A stretch of DNA of 34,552 bases from an uncultured Clostridia bacterium (GTDB lineage: Bacteria > Bacillota > Clostridia > JAAYHZ01), in NCBI GenBank assembly GCA_937894465.1, contig CALCRE010000017.1, positions 1 through 34,552 of the forward strand. Reading direction: 5' to 3'. Of the stretch, positions 25,150-33,503 are shown piece by piece; the first letter of the stretch is position 1, and every line of letters begins with the position of its first letter. The position numbers and the translations under genes are program-made. The notes beneath the pieces are model-generated. The model worked only from the letters and a program-made list of their open reading frames with translations. It was not told the origin of the DNA and searched no databases.

Positions 25150-26298
25150 ATGGACTTTACCTATTACTGTGAGAAGAAAAAACAAGCCTATGATACCATC
25201 TTAAAGAAACCCACTGATGGGATCCCCATTTCCATGATTCACATCATGCAACATAGCGTCATAGAACAAATCGCCGGGGTTTGCCTTGGGGAGTATAAAA
25301 AAGATCCTGTGAATGTGTATTTGCAAGCCCAAAAGAATATGAATGTTGACACAATTGATCAGTTCATACCCACTAATCCCTTAAAGATGGGCGACACCGG
25401 ATATGAAGGAGGAAAAAGTGTAAACACCGGGGTAGAGATTGTTACGGTCAACGGGATGGAAATAAATACTCCGGAGGATGTTGTGTCTCATATGGAGCAG
25501 TTCATATTTCCCGGACTGAAAAAGTCAATTCGAGAATTCGATGAAGAAAAATACATTGAAAACATCATCACGAATGAAACAAAAACACAACAACTATTTG
25601 GAGAAGATATTTTAAAAACCGGATACGCCTTTTGTCCTTTTCCGATTATGCGTTACGGTACATATGGTTATGTACCATATTTTTGTGCATATGCCTTGTA
25701 TCCTGAAATCATGGAGGAGGATTTTAAGTTACAAGGTGAACTGGCATTATTTAAAAACAAAGCGGCAGCTAAAGCATACCGACAATACAACCTTCCCCCT
25801 TTGTATCGAGCAGACCACGATATGACTGATTCCCGAGGGACACTAGTGGATATTAAAAGCATGGAAAAGATTTGGTTTCCATATTTAGAGAAGTGTTATC
25901 ATCCAATCATAGATGCAGGCGTAACGGTGATCTGGCACTGTGACGGCAAAATTATGCCTATGGTTCCATATTTATTGGAATGCGGTATCAAGGGATTTCA
26001 AGGTTTTCAATATGAGGACGGCGTAGATTATGCGAAGCTTTGTAAAATGAAAACCAAGGAAGGTGAAGGATTATATATTCATGCCGGTGTCTCGGTAACA
26101 AGAACGTTGCCTATGGGTACACCGGATGATGTAAAAAATGAGTTGAAGTTTTTAGTGGAAAACGGCCCTAAAACCGGCCTTACTCTAGGAATATCCAGTT
26201 CCATGGTACCCGGAGTCAAATGGGAAAACATAAAAACATTAATAGAAGGTTTGAATTATTACCGCACGCACGGTAGAAAACGCTTAAAGTTCATGTAA
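25150..26298 (+). CDS. Uroporphyrinogen decarboxylase (URO-D)/MtaA-like family protein
   Basis: ATG 25150 is preferred over 25138 because TGGAGG (25139-25144) sits 5 nt upstream. The 382-residue TIM-barrel-type protein matches the URO-D/MtaA superfamily by overall layout: an N-terminal KKPTDGIPISMIH, and WHCDGKIMPMVPYLLECGIKGFQGFQ (H263-C264). In methyltransferases of this superfamily (MtaA, MtbA) zinc is bound by His, Cys and a later Cys; the equivalent late block here reads GLTLGISSSMVPG and has Ser where Cys would be. It is not a haem-pathway enzyme by context: two glycosidase genes follow. Demethylation of methylated sugars or corrinoid-linked chemistry is conceivable, but no corrinoid protein is encoded in the window. 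Confidence 0.82.
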   Translation: MDFTYYCEKKKQAYDTILKKPTDGIPISMIHIMQHSVIEQIAGVCLGEYKKDPVNVYLQAQKNMNVDTIDQFIPTNPLKMGDTGYEGGKSVNTGVEIVTVNGMEINTPEDVVSHMEQFIFPGLKKSIREFDEEKYIENIITNETKTQQLFGEDILKTGYAFCPFPIMRYGTYGYVPYFCAYALYPEIMEEDFKLQGELALFKNKAAAKAYRQYNLPPLYRADHDMTDSRGTLVDIKSMEKIWFPYLEKCYHPIIDAGVTVIWHCDGKIMPMVPYLLECGIKGFQGFQYEDGVDYAKLCKMKTKEGEGLYIHAGVSVTRTLPMGTPDDVKNELKFLVENGPKTGLTLGISSSMVPGVKWENIKTLIEGLNYYRTHGRKRLKFM

Positions 26299-26315
26299 AT
26301 TATATGGGGGTTAAT

Positions 26316-28343
26316 ATGATAAAGAAGAAAAAATATGAATTGTCCGTGGACGGGCAATTGCTGACATTTCATAAAAACGGACAAATAATGCTTTCCATTC
26401 CGGCTTCGGCTTCTGTGAACGGGGTTTTCTCAGATTTGACGTTGCAAGCCGTAACAGACTATAAGCTTATTTATACATCGGATACGGAAATCATGATATT
26501 TGATTTATCGGATGATTGTGTAATGATAAGATACGAAAAGGTACTTAAGCAAGAGACAAAAATATATAAAACAAGGATGTTTACGGATGGAACACGAACC
26601 ATAGACCTAAAGGGCTTTGACCGGGCTTTTTGTCCGCAACCCAGGAATAACGGCGGTAAAAATATGGATTATTATCATCATTTACCGGACATATCTCAAA
26701 ACGGATACTTTTCTCCTTCTATTTTATCGTTTTCCATCGGCAGTCCTTTGGGTTGGGTCTCTTTCGGTTTACTTGATATTCCGGATACGAAAATATGTAA
26801 AATGGATACTGATCACTCCTTTTTAGTGGAAAGCTGCGGCGGTAATAAAGTTATACTTGAGGGTGAGGTGTATCGGGTGCCCGATATTCTGATTATCTTT
26901 CCGGATGACGAATGGGATGCCATCACCATATTTAGGAACAAGCTTATGGAATTGGGCTTGTATACTCCGGGAAAATGCAAGTTTTCCGAAATTCCTATCT
27001 GGTGGAAGAATCCTTTTGTTTGCACCTACGGTGACCAAATGTTAGAACGAAGAGTAGGGCAACTCATAAATGAAAAGTGGGTCACGGAACAAGTGGAGCT
27101 TGCGGAAAAAGAGTGGGGGATGGAAAACATCAACCTGATTATAGATGATTCATGGCAACTGCCACATGCATTCGAACCTATTGTCGATCAAAATCGTTTT
27201 CCTGATTTCAGAGGATTTATAGACCGCTTACACCAAAGGGGTCATCATGTAATTCTTTGGCAAACGCCCTTATTTGATAAGATCACAAACGGATTTGTCA
27301 CTCGTGCTCAAAGGTTGGGTGTTCTATCTGACTATGAGTACACCGGCCCTTATTTTAAGAATTTCCCCGGATGCTTTGCCATTGATTACACTGCAGACAA
27401 CGCAAGGCAGTTTTTACAGGAGATCGTTGAAATCTTATTCGGTGACAAAGAAGGTCAATACAATGCAGACGGCATCAAGCTGGACTTTATGGGGCTTTTA
27501 AGAGACCCGGCTGTAACCCGCTCATATGCACACCCTGAAAAAGGGATTGGAATGAAAGAGTTGCTATTATTTTATGAAATGTTTCATGAGGAAGCTAAAA
27601 AAGTAAAACCGGATGTTTTGATTGATTGCACCGTAGGTGATCCCAGATTCGAGCATGTATTGGATTTTAATCGTTTACATGATACTCATTGTGGCGTCAT
27701 CGAGAAGGAAATAAGGGCGAAAATTGCATCGTTAGGTTGCCCGGATCTGCCTATAGACTCCGATGGTGCTTTGATGTACACCCACTGGTTAAAGTCCCAT
27801 TATATCAGTGCCGCCCTGTATTCCGTTCCTTCCATTTACTATATCAAGCAGTTTCATGACTTTGCCAAATACCCCAATGGGGAATATATTAGGAATGAGG
27901 ATTCCAGACAAGAACTGTCAGTATTCCAAAAAAAACAACTTGGTCAGCTGCTCCAAATGACAAAGTACAGACCGGACGGGCATGTGCATATGGATGACTT
28001 TGGGAATTGGGTTCTAAAGGAAAATGGAGTGGTCAACGGAATAACCATTAAGGGGGAGACGGTGGCATATTATCCTACCGAACAAAATGATACCGGATAC
28101 ATTTTTACGTGGCAAGACGAGGTGGTTATCCTGCCTCTTCATAAACGGAAGATATCTCATATAAATCCAAAACCGAAAAAAGACTATTTATTGATCGATT
28201 ATGCACGTGACGTTGCAATGATGCACATTGAACCGGGTATTGTTCACACATTTAAAAACACGGATGATCAGCAGTCCATAGAAAAACTCTTTTCTACAAA
28301 GACTGATTTGGTCGAAGATGAAATGAATTACGTAAACTGGTAA
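26316..28343 (+). CDS. Clan GH-D glycoside hydrolase (GH31/GH36-like)
   Basis: ATG 26316 is preferred, with GGGGG five nt upstream. The 675-residue protein has a beta-rich N-terminal half (~1-220) and a TIM barrel (~230-560). Barrel landmarks are NINLIIDDSWQ, FPDFRGFIDRLHQRGHHVILW, and YNADGIKLDFMGLL with the candidate nucleophile Asp390 in the KxD motif of the clan. NRLHDTHCG (Asp456) or IDSDGA (Asp482) could supply the acid/base. It clearly belongs with GH31/GH36 retaining alpha-glycosidases, but is far enough from classic members that the sugar cannot be assigned. No signal peptide, so it is probably cytoplasmic. It starts 17 nt after the URO-D-like gene, and a GH36 gene follows. Confidence 0.78.
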   Translation: MIKKKKYELSVDGQLLTFHKNGQIMLSIPASASVNGVFSDLTLQAVTDYKLIYTSDTEIMIFDLSDDCVMIRYEKVLKQETKIYKTRMFTDGTRTIDLKGFDRAFCPQPRNNGGKNMDYYHHLPDISQNGYFSPSILSFSIGSPLGWVSFGLLDIPDTKICKMDTDHSFLVESCGGNKVILEGEVYRVPDILIIFPDDEWDAITIFRNKLMELGLYTPGKCKFSEIPIWWKNPFVCTYGDQMLERRVGQLINEKWVTEQVELAEKEWGMENINLIIDDSWQLPHAFEPIVDQNRFPDFRGFIDRLHQRGHHVILWQTPLFDKITNGFVTRAQRLGVLSDYEYTGPYFKNFPGCFAIDYTADNARQFLQEIVEILFGDKEGQYNADGIKLDFMGLLRDPAVTRSYAHPEKGIGMKELLLFYEMFHEEAKKVKPDVLIDCTVGDPRFEHVLDFNRLHDTHCGVIEKEIRAKIASLGCPDLPIDSDGALMYTHWLKSHYISAALYSVPSIYYIKQFHDFAKYPNGEYIRNEDSRQELSVFQKKQLGQLLQMTKYRPDGHVHMDDFGNWVLKENGVVNGITIKGETVAYYPTEQNDTGYIFTWQDEVVILPLHKRKISHINPKPKKDYLLIDYARDVAMMHIEPGIVHTFKNTDDQQSIEKLFSTKTDLVEDEMNYVNW

Positions 28344-28420
28344 CAAAAAGATGTCAAGTATTTGTACGTTTTATGGTAGGATAGGCTTTAATAAATATGT
28401 TCAGCATCGGAGGAAGATTT

Positions 28421-30532
28421 ATGTCCATTCATTTTAATCAAGACAGCAAAATATTTGAAATTGATACTAATCATACATCTTATGTTTTCGGGATCAACCA
28501 ATCCGGAGGGATTCAGCATCTCTATTGGGGAAACAAGGTGAAATCCGGAGATTGTAACCGTTTATTGGTGCCCATGTTACGGTCGTCATTCGATCTTCAT
28601 ATTGAAAATGAAAGGGAGGAGTATAGCCCTTGGGGAGGAATGTTTTATGCCGAGCCCGGCTTGAAATTGAGCTTTTCCGACGGTGTAAGAGATTTGAAAA
28701 TGAGTTATGCATCCCATGAAATCAAAGAAGACTCCCTAATAATCACTCTGAAAGATGAGCATTATCCTTTGGAAGTTGATCTTGTATATATGGTAAAGGA
28801 ACAATTTGATTTGATCGAACGAAATGCCATTGTAAGAAATGTGGGTAAAGATCCGATTATGTTGGAAAATACTTCTTCCGCAGTGTGGATGATACCTGAT
28901 ATGAATGAATATCAGCTCACATACTCTTTTGGGTATTGGGGTGGGGAAACTCAGATCAAAAAGCAGAATCTTTCGGAAGGAAAGATGGTTTTAGAAAGCA
29001 GAAAGGGGATTACAAGCCATAATCACAATCCTTGGTTTGCAATTGACAATGGGAATGCATCTGAAGAATCAGGAGAAATTTGGTACGGTGCTTTAGCATG
29101 GAGTGGCAATTGGAAGATCGTTATTGAGCGAAATACCTATAATAACCTGCGAGTGGTTGGCGGTATCAATGATTTTGACTTTTCATGGTTATTGGAAGGA
29201 GGAGAAATTTTTGAAACACCGGTTTTTGTAGGGGGATTTTCTGATAAAGGCTTCGGACATATGAGTCGCAATATGCACCTATATGAAAGAAACTGTATAC
29301 TTCCGAAAAAACATGCAAACACCCTGCGAAAGGTGTTATATAACTCTTGGGAAGCCACCGGTTTTAGCGTCAATGCTGAGAACCAAATCTCTTTAGCTCA
29401 AAAAGCCGCACAAATAGGTGTGGAGTTGTTTGTCATTGATGATGGTTGGTTCGGCAAGAGAAATAATGATAAAGCCGGTCTTGGTGACTGGCAGATCAAT
29501 AAGGAAAAATTCCCGGAGGGGCTTACACATTTAATAAAAAGTGTCCGGGATATGGGAATGGAATTCGGTATATGGGTAGAGCCGGAAATGGTGAACCCTG
29601 ACAGCGATTTGTATCGAACACACCCGGATTGGGTGTTGGGCTTTTCCACGCGGAAAGGATCTCTTGGCAGAAACCAGTTGGTGTTGAATTTAGCTAAAGA
29701 TGAAGTAAAAACATTTATACTGAGTTTCATGACGGAGCTTTTGTCCGAATATGATATCAAATTTATAAAATGGGATATGAACCGTGCCGTGAGTGAACCG
29801 GGGTGGAATGAAGCACCTTTAAAGCGACAAAAGGAAGTTCTTGTAAAGTACACAAAGAACCTTTATGAAATATGGAGAACATTAAAAGAAAAATTTCCGG
29901 ATGTTATGTTTGAATCCTGCTCCGGGGGCGGAGGTAGAATTGATTTGGGAATCATGGAATATGCGGATCAATTTTGGGTTAGTGACAATACAGACGCATT
30001 GGACAGGCTATATATGCAAGAAGGTTTTTCGACCATGTATAACCCGAAAACCATGGTGTGTTGGGTTACTGATTCACCAAATGGCTTTAACAAAAGAAAC
30101 CTGTCTTTAAAATATCGATTCTTATCTAGTATGACAGGAGCTTTGGGTGTAGGGGGAAATTTGAGAAAATGGTCCGATGAATCCTTGGAAGATGCCTCCC
30201 GCTATATAGCCGTCTATAAGCAAATAAGGGATATGGTACAAAACGGAAGTCTCTACCGATTGAGCCCCCCGAGCACCGGTAACACGGTTGTTCAATATGT
30301 AGAGGATAAAGGGAGGGGAAGTGTGGTTTTTATGTTCAATCAATCTTTGAACTTCGGTATGAACAAATTCCATGTTCGCTTAAAAGGCTTGTTCCCGGAC
30401 GTAAGCTATAAGGTTACAATCGATGAAGAAGAGCCCTTCACTATGTCGGGAAGCGGTTTGATGAATGTAGGTTTGACCATTAAATACAAAGGTGAGTATG
30501 ATTGCAAGTTGATTAGAATCGTAGCCGAATGA
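28421..30532 (+). CDS. GH36 alpha-galactosidase
   Basis: ATG 28421 has GGAGG seven nt upstream; an earlier in-frame ATG at 28397 lacks one. The 703-residue product fits GH36 (~700-740). It has an N-terminal beta-supersandwich (~1-300), then the barrel: YNSWEATGF, LFVIDDGWFGKRNNDKAGLG, MEFGIWVEPEMVNPDSDLY, FIKWDMNRAVSEPG with nucleophile Asp452, FESCSGGGGRIDLGIM, and FWVSDNTDALDR with acid/base Asp522. The 70-residue gap between the two Asp matches the family. It removes terminal alpha-galactose, or alpha-GalNAc in some members, by a retaining mechanism. No signal peptide, so it acts on imported oligosaccharides. It is the last gene of the plus-strand run and ends at a strong terminator. Confidence 0.94.
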   Translation: MSIHFNQDSKIFEIDTNHTSYVFGINQSGGIQHLYWGNKVKSGDCNRLLVPMLRSSFDLHIENEREEYSPWGGMFYAEPGLKLSFSDGVRDLKMSYASHEIKEDSLIITLKDEHYPLEVDLVYMVKEQFDLIERNAIVRNVGKDPIMLENTSSAVWMIPDMNEYQLTYSFGYWGGETQIKKQNLSEGKMVLESRKGITSHNHNPWFAIDNGNASEESGEIWYGALAWSGNWKIVIERNTYNNLRVVGGINDFDFSWLLEGGEIFETPVFVGGFSDKGFGHMSRNMHLYERNCILPKKHANTLRKVLYNSWEATGFSVNAENQISLAQKAAQIGVELFVIDDGWFGKRNNDKAGLGDWQINKEKFPEGLTHLIKSVRDMGMEFGIWVEPEMVNPDSDLYRTHPDWVLGFSTRKGSLGRNQLVLNLAKDEVKTFILSFMTELLSEYDIKFIKWDMNRAVSEPGWNEAPLKRQKEVLVKYTKNLYEIWRTLKEKFPDVMFESCSGGGGRIDLGIMEYADQFWVSDNTDALDRLYMQEGFSTMYNPKTMVCWVTDSPNGFNKRNLSLKYRFLSSMTGALGVGGNLRKWSDESLEDASRYIAVYKQIRDMVQNGSLYRLSPPSTGNTVVQYVEDKGRGSVVFMFNQSLNFGMNKFHVRLKGLFPDVSYKVTIDEEEPFTMSGSGLMNVGLTIKYKGEYDCKLIRIVAE

Positions 30533-30552
30533 AGAAATGTAAGTAGAATTAT

Positions 30553-30580
30553 AAAGGGACGGTTACCGTCCCTTAATTTT
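30553..30580. terminator. Bidirectional terminator between convergent genes
   Basis: AAGGGACGGT (30554-30563) faces ACCGTCCCTT (30565-30574), followed by AATTTT on the plus strand and preceded by ATAA on the other. It overlaps the stop codon of the minus-strand isomerase and lies 21 nt after the GH36 stop, serving both. Confidence 0.8.
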
Positions 30581-31358
30581 CAACCAAGCTTTTTATAAGC
30601 TTCAGGCTTCGGGAGGCTTGACTTTCAAACTCTTCTAATGTCAGTTTCCGGCTACTCACTTCATAACTTATAGTACGATTGTATCCGATTTGGTTTAAGG
30701 CGGATAGGAAGCGGTCAAAGTAGGAACGATCTTTTTCAAGAGGGAAACCTTCTGCTTCATCACGGATATGTATATGATGTAGATATTCTGTACCGGCTTC
30801 CAATATGATTTCAGGGTTTTCATTTTCATGAATCATGTGAAAGCTGTCAGCCAGAAGACGAATATTCGGATGATTGATTTGCCTGCAAATTTCCAACCCC
30901 TCCCCAACGCTATTAATAATATTGGTGTTCTTTTTGTAAAGCGGCTCAATGACAATAACAATATCGTATTTCGATGCGATATCTCCGGCAAACATGAAAA
31001 AGGTCACCAACTGCTGCCAAGCCCTGTCATGTTCGAAACCGTCCGGAACCTTTCGTGAGCCGCCGCTTCCGTACACAAGAATTTTCCCACCGAGCTTTTT
31101 ACACCGACCCAAGCACTTGTGTAAGTATTCGGCGATCCCTTTAAAATCTACTTGTTGCCCCGTCGTCTTTAAATCAGAGGGGAAAAACATGTTAAAGGCC
31201 GGAGCAGGGATATGATGATCAAGAAGGTTTTGTTGTAATGCTTTGAATTCTTCTTCCGGCATTTTGGTGATAGAAGATGCAGCCGGTTCAACAAAATCAA
31301 AACCTATAGTCTTCAATAAAGATAATCTGTCCAAACAACCCGTTATACCATATTTCAT
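30573..31358 (-). CDS. Sugar phosphate isomerase/epimerase-like TIM-barrel protein
   Basis: The 261-residue protein matches the AP endonuclease 2/xylose isomerase-like barrel. It starts MKYGITGCLDRLSLLK with GFDFVEPAA, and continues with GGKILVYGSGGSRKVPDG, IVIVIEPLYKKNTNI (metal Glu), IRLLADSFHM (Asp, His), YLHHIHIRD and ISYEVSSRK (final Glu). Such proteins isomerise or epimerise sugars or inositols, sometimes dehydrate keto-sugars, and are common in glycan loci. It converges on the GH36 gene. No ribosome binding site is visible before ATG 31358, and the hairpin end of the ORF-less element begins only ~20 bp upstream. Confidence 0.86.
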   Translation of the reverse strand: MKYGITGCLDRLSLLKTIGFDFVEPAASSITKMPEEEFKALQQNLLDHHIPAPAFNMFFPSDLKTTGQQVDFKGIAEYLHKCLGRCKKLGGKILVYGSGGSRKVPDGFEHDRAWQQLVTFFMFAGDIASKYDIVIVIEPLYKKNTNIINSVGEGLEICRQINHPNIRLLADSFHMIHENENPEIILEAGTEYLHHIHIRDEAEGFPLEKDRSYFDRFLSALNQIGYNRTISYEVSSRKLTLEEFESQASRSLKLIKSLVEN

Positions 31359-31370
31359 ATAATACTAGGC

Positions 31371-31690
31371 ACAAAAAACCCATCACCTTTAGGCGGTGGG
31401 AGGAAGTGCCATCCTCCTTCTTATAGTCGGTGGTTTTTACGATAGTTAAGTCTATCCCGGAACCACCAAACCGGTAGGCTGTCCTTCGCCAATGTTATCC
31501 CAAGGTTTGGTGCAAGCAACACTGTTCTTACCCATCAGAACTGTTTAATCGCTTGCCGCAGTGCCGAAGACTAGGACTGACATCCGCGGGTGCCTATATA
31601 TTCTTGAGTAACGTAGTCAGTTAAGACTTAGGCTAGTCAACTAGGGCTTTTGCAAGCCCACTACCTTTAGGTGGTGGGTAGTTGACAATA
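31371..31690 (-). mobile_element. ORF-less element with IS200/IS605-like hairpin ends
   Basis: Two related imperfect palindromes bound a ~300-bp non-coding segment: 31379-31400 (CCCATCACC-TTTA-GGCGGTGGG) and 31657-31678 (CCCACTACC-TTTA-GGTGGTGGG). The right one is set inside an 8-bp stem, GTCAACTA (31636-31643) with TAGTTGAC (31679-31686), and next to GGGCTT/AAGCCC. Subterminal hairpins with a TTTA/TAAA loop are what TnpA of IS200/IS605 elements recognises. No tnpA or tnpB is present. The interior is G+C-rich and structured, with TAGGCTGTCCTTCGCC and CCGCAGTGCCGAAGACTAGG segments, and looks like an RNA-encoding 3' end of such an element. Orientation (minus) is judged from the T6 run after the 31379 hairpin. 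Confidence 0.6.
31373..31400 (-). terminator. Element-end hairpin followed by T6
   Basis: Read on the minus strand, the 31400-31379 hairpin runs into six T residues (31378-31373), 15 nt before the isomerase start codon. It could stop transcription that comes from the element or beyond. Confidence 0.5.
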
Positions 31691-31778
31691 TATCACCTAC
31701 TTGTTTGATGTATTGTATTTATTTTATTCTACATGATAAGGGAACAATCCTTTATTAGGTTAAATTTAAATAAAGCGG

Positions 31779-31807
31779 TTGAAGTCGAAAGAAAACAGTT
31801 ATAGAAT
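31779..31807 (+). promoter_or_regulatory. Promoter of uppP
   Basis: TTGAAG (31779-31784), 17-nt spacer, TAGAAT (31802-31807). Confidence 0.45.
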
Positions 31808-31846
31808 AGAAATCATTAAATTAAGGCAGAAGTATGGGAGCAATAA

Positions 31847-32671
31847 ATGGAAATCATTGAGATTATTAAAGCGATTATCTTTGGTGTTGTAGAGGGAATT
31901 ACCGAATGGCTGCCAATTAGCAGTACTGGGCATATGATTTTTTTAGATGAATTTGTAAAGCTAAAAGCTAGCAAAGATTTTAAAGAAATGTTTTTGGTTG
32001 TGATTCAACTTGGTGCTATTATGGCGGTTGTTCTGTTGTATTTTCACAAGCTAAACCCTTTTTCATCAAAAAAGACCGGCCAAGAAAAGAAAAATACACT
32101 GTTGACCTGGCTTAAGGTTATCATCGGCGTCATCCCGGCTGCTATAATTGGATTTTTGTTTGATGATTGGTTAGATGTTCATTTCTATAATTACATAACC
32201 GTTTCCATCACACTCATTGTTTATGGAATTGCTTTCATCATTGTGGAAAACAGAAATAAAAACAAAATGCTTGAGATCAATGATTTTTCAAAGTTATCCA
32301 ATAAAACGGCTTTTAGCATCGGCTTATTCCAAGTGTTAAGTTTAATACCTGGAACATCACGCTCCGGAGCAACCATCTTAGGTGGTATCTTGCTTGGAGC
32401 TTCCCGCCCTGTTGCTGCAGAGTTTTCATTTTTTATGTCTATTCCCATCATGTTTGGCGCAAGCTTCTTAAAACTGGTCAAATTCGGATTTGATTTTACC
32501 GGTACGGAATTCGCCGTTCTGTTAACCGGAATGGTAATTGCATTTGTCGTTTCCGTCTTTGCCATCAAGTTTTTAATGCGATATATTAGGAACAATGATT
32601 TTAAGATGTTCGGTTGGTATAGAATCGCCTTAGGGGTCTTGGTGCTATCCTATTTCTTATTGAAAAAATAA
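31847..32671 (+). CDS. uppP: Undecaprenyl-diphosphatase UppP (BacA)
   Basis: The 274-residue membrane protein carries both signature blocks of the BacA/UppP family: GVVEGITEWLPISSTGHM (13-30, with catalytic-region Glu16, Glu20 and His29) and LSLIPGTSRSGATILGG (165-180, with Arg172). It has about eight membrane segments and the family's usual length. It removes a phosphate from undecaprenyl pyrophosphate at the outer face of the membrane, recycling the lipid carrier for peptidoglycan and surface polymers, and gives bacitracin tolerance when abundant. It starts behind GGGAGC at ATG 31847 and appears to be a single-gene unit. Confidence 0.97.
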   Translation: MEIIEIIKAIIFGVVEGITEWLPISSTGHMIFLDEFVKLKASKDFKEMFLVVIQLGAIMAVVLLYFHKLNPFSSKKTGQEKKNTLLTWLKVIIGVIPAAIIGFLFDDWLDVHFYNYITVSITLIVYGIAFIIVENRNKNKMLEINDFSKLSNKTAFSIGLFQVLSLIPGTSRSGATILGGILLGASRPVAAEFSFFMSIPIMFGASFLKLVKFGFDFTGTEFAVLLTGMVIAFVVSVFAIKFLMRYIRNNDFKMFGWYRIALGVLVLSYFLLKK

Positions 32672-32699
32672 GGAAAAAGTAAGAAACAATAAAAAAAGA

Positions 32700-32728
32700 T
32701 TGTTCGAAAATGACCGGTATGGTATGCT
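32700..32728 (+). promoter_or_regulatory. Promoter of the ferritin gene
   Basis: TTGTTC (32700-32705), 17-nt spacer, extended -10 TGG-TATGCT (TG at 32720-32721, hexamer 32723-32728). Confidence 0.5.
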
Positions 32729-32785
32729 TAATTTGGTTAGAAAAAAGTTAATCTAGTCAAAATTAAAGAAAAGGGGAGAAAAACA

Positions 32786-33310
32786 ATGATTAAAGAAAAA
32801 GTAGAACTTCTGTTAAATCAGCAGGTAACACATGAATTGTATTCTGCACAGCTGTATTTATCCATGTCTTCGTGGTTTTCGGAAAAGAGCTTGGATGGAT
32901 TTGCAAAATGGTATTATGTGCAAGCTTATGAAGAAAAGGCACATGCCATGATCATCTATAATTACATTATACAAGCAGGCGGGCGTGCATTGTTAGAACC
33001 CATCAAGGCACCACCCCACGAATGGGATTCCGTTATGGACGTTTTGGAAGAAACAGTGAAGCATGAGGAGTTTGTAACTTCCTTGATTTATAATATTGTT
33101 GATGTGGCAAGACAAGAGAAAGACTACAAAGTAGATCAATTTTTCCAATGGTTTGTCAATGAACAGGTAGAGGAAGAGGATAATGTTAATAAAAACAAAG
33201 GTAGATATGAAACAATGGGCAAGGACGGAAAAGCTTTGTACCTATTGGATCAAGAGCTAGGTGCAAGAGTGTATGTAGCTCCTCCGTTGCTTACAACCAT
33301 GGAAGCATGA
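32786..33310 (+). CDS. ftnA: Bacterial ferritin (FtnA type)
   Basis: The 174-residue four-helix protein is of normal length. Its metal residues fall at the E. coli FtnA numbers: Glu17, Glu50, His53, Glu94, Gln127 and Glu130 for the ferroxidase centre, with Glu49, Glu126 and Glu129 for the third iron site. Blocks are VTHELYSAQLYLSMSSWF, YEEKAHAMIIYNY and FVNEQVEEEDNV. Twenty-four subunits should form a shell that oxidises and stores iron. There is no haem-ligand Met of bacterioferritin type at the dimer position, as far as can be judged. A GGGGAG site precedes ATG 32786; no Fur box was recognised. Confidence 0.95.
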   Translation: MIKEKVELLLNQQVTHELYSAQLYLSMSSWFSEKSLDGFAKWYYVQAYEEKAHAMIIYNYIIQAGGRALLEPIKAPPHEWDSVMDVLEETVKHEEFVTSLIYNIVDVARQEKDYKVDQFFQWFVNEQVEEEDNVNKNKGRYETMGKDGKALYLLDQELGARVYVAPPLLTTMEA

Positions 33311-33370
33311 TGTTAACAAGATTAGTTAAAATGGACTGTATATCTTCAAGCCGAGGTTTGGGGAGTAAAG

Positions 33371-33408
33371 GCTGCACTGAAGGAGAAAAACTTAGTGCAG
33401 TCTTTCTA
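33371..33408 (+). terminator. Terminator after the ferritin gene
   Basis: GCTGCACT (33371-33378) pairs with AGTGCAGT (33394-33401) across a 15-nt loop and is followed by the T-rich TCTTTCTAT. Confidence 0.65.
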
Positions 33409-33503
33409 TATGCGTTGATTGTTTTAAATTAGATCGATACTTCAATTGGCTACTACCGAATATATGTATAGCAGGTGCTGTCAGCTGATACCCGACATTT
33501 TCC

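Noticed and set aside
28351..28382. Internal promoter before the GH36 gene.
   Set aside because: TGTCAA and TAGGAT are 19 nt apart and both are weak; the gene is more simply part of the upstream operon.
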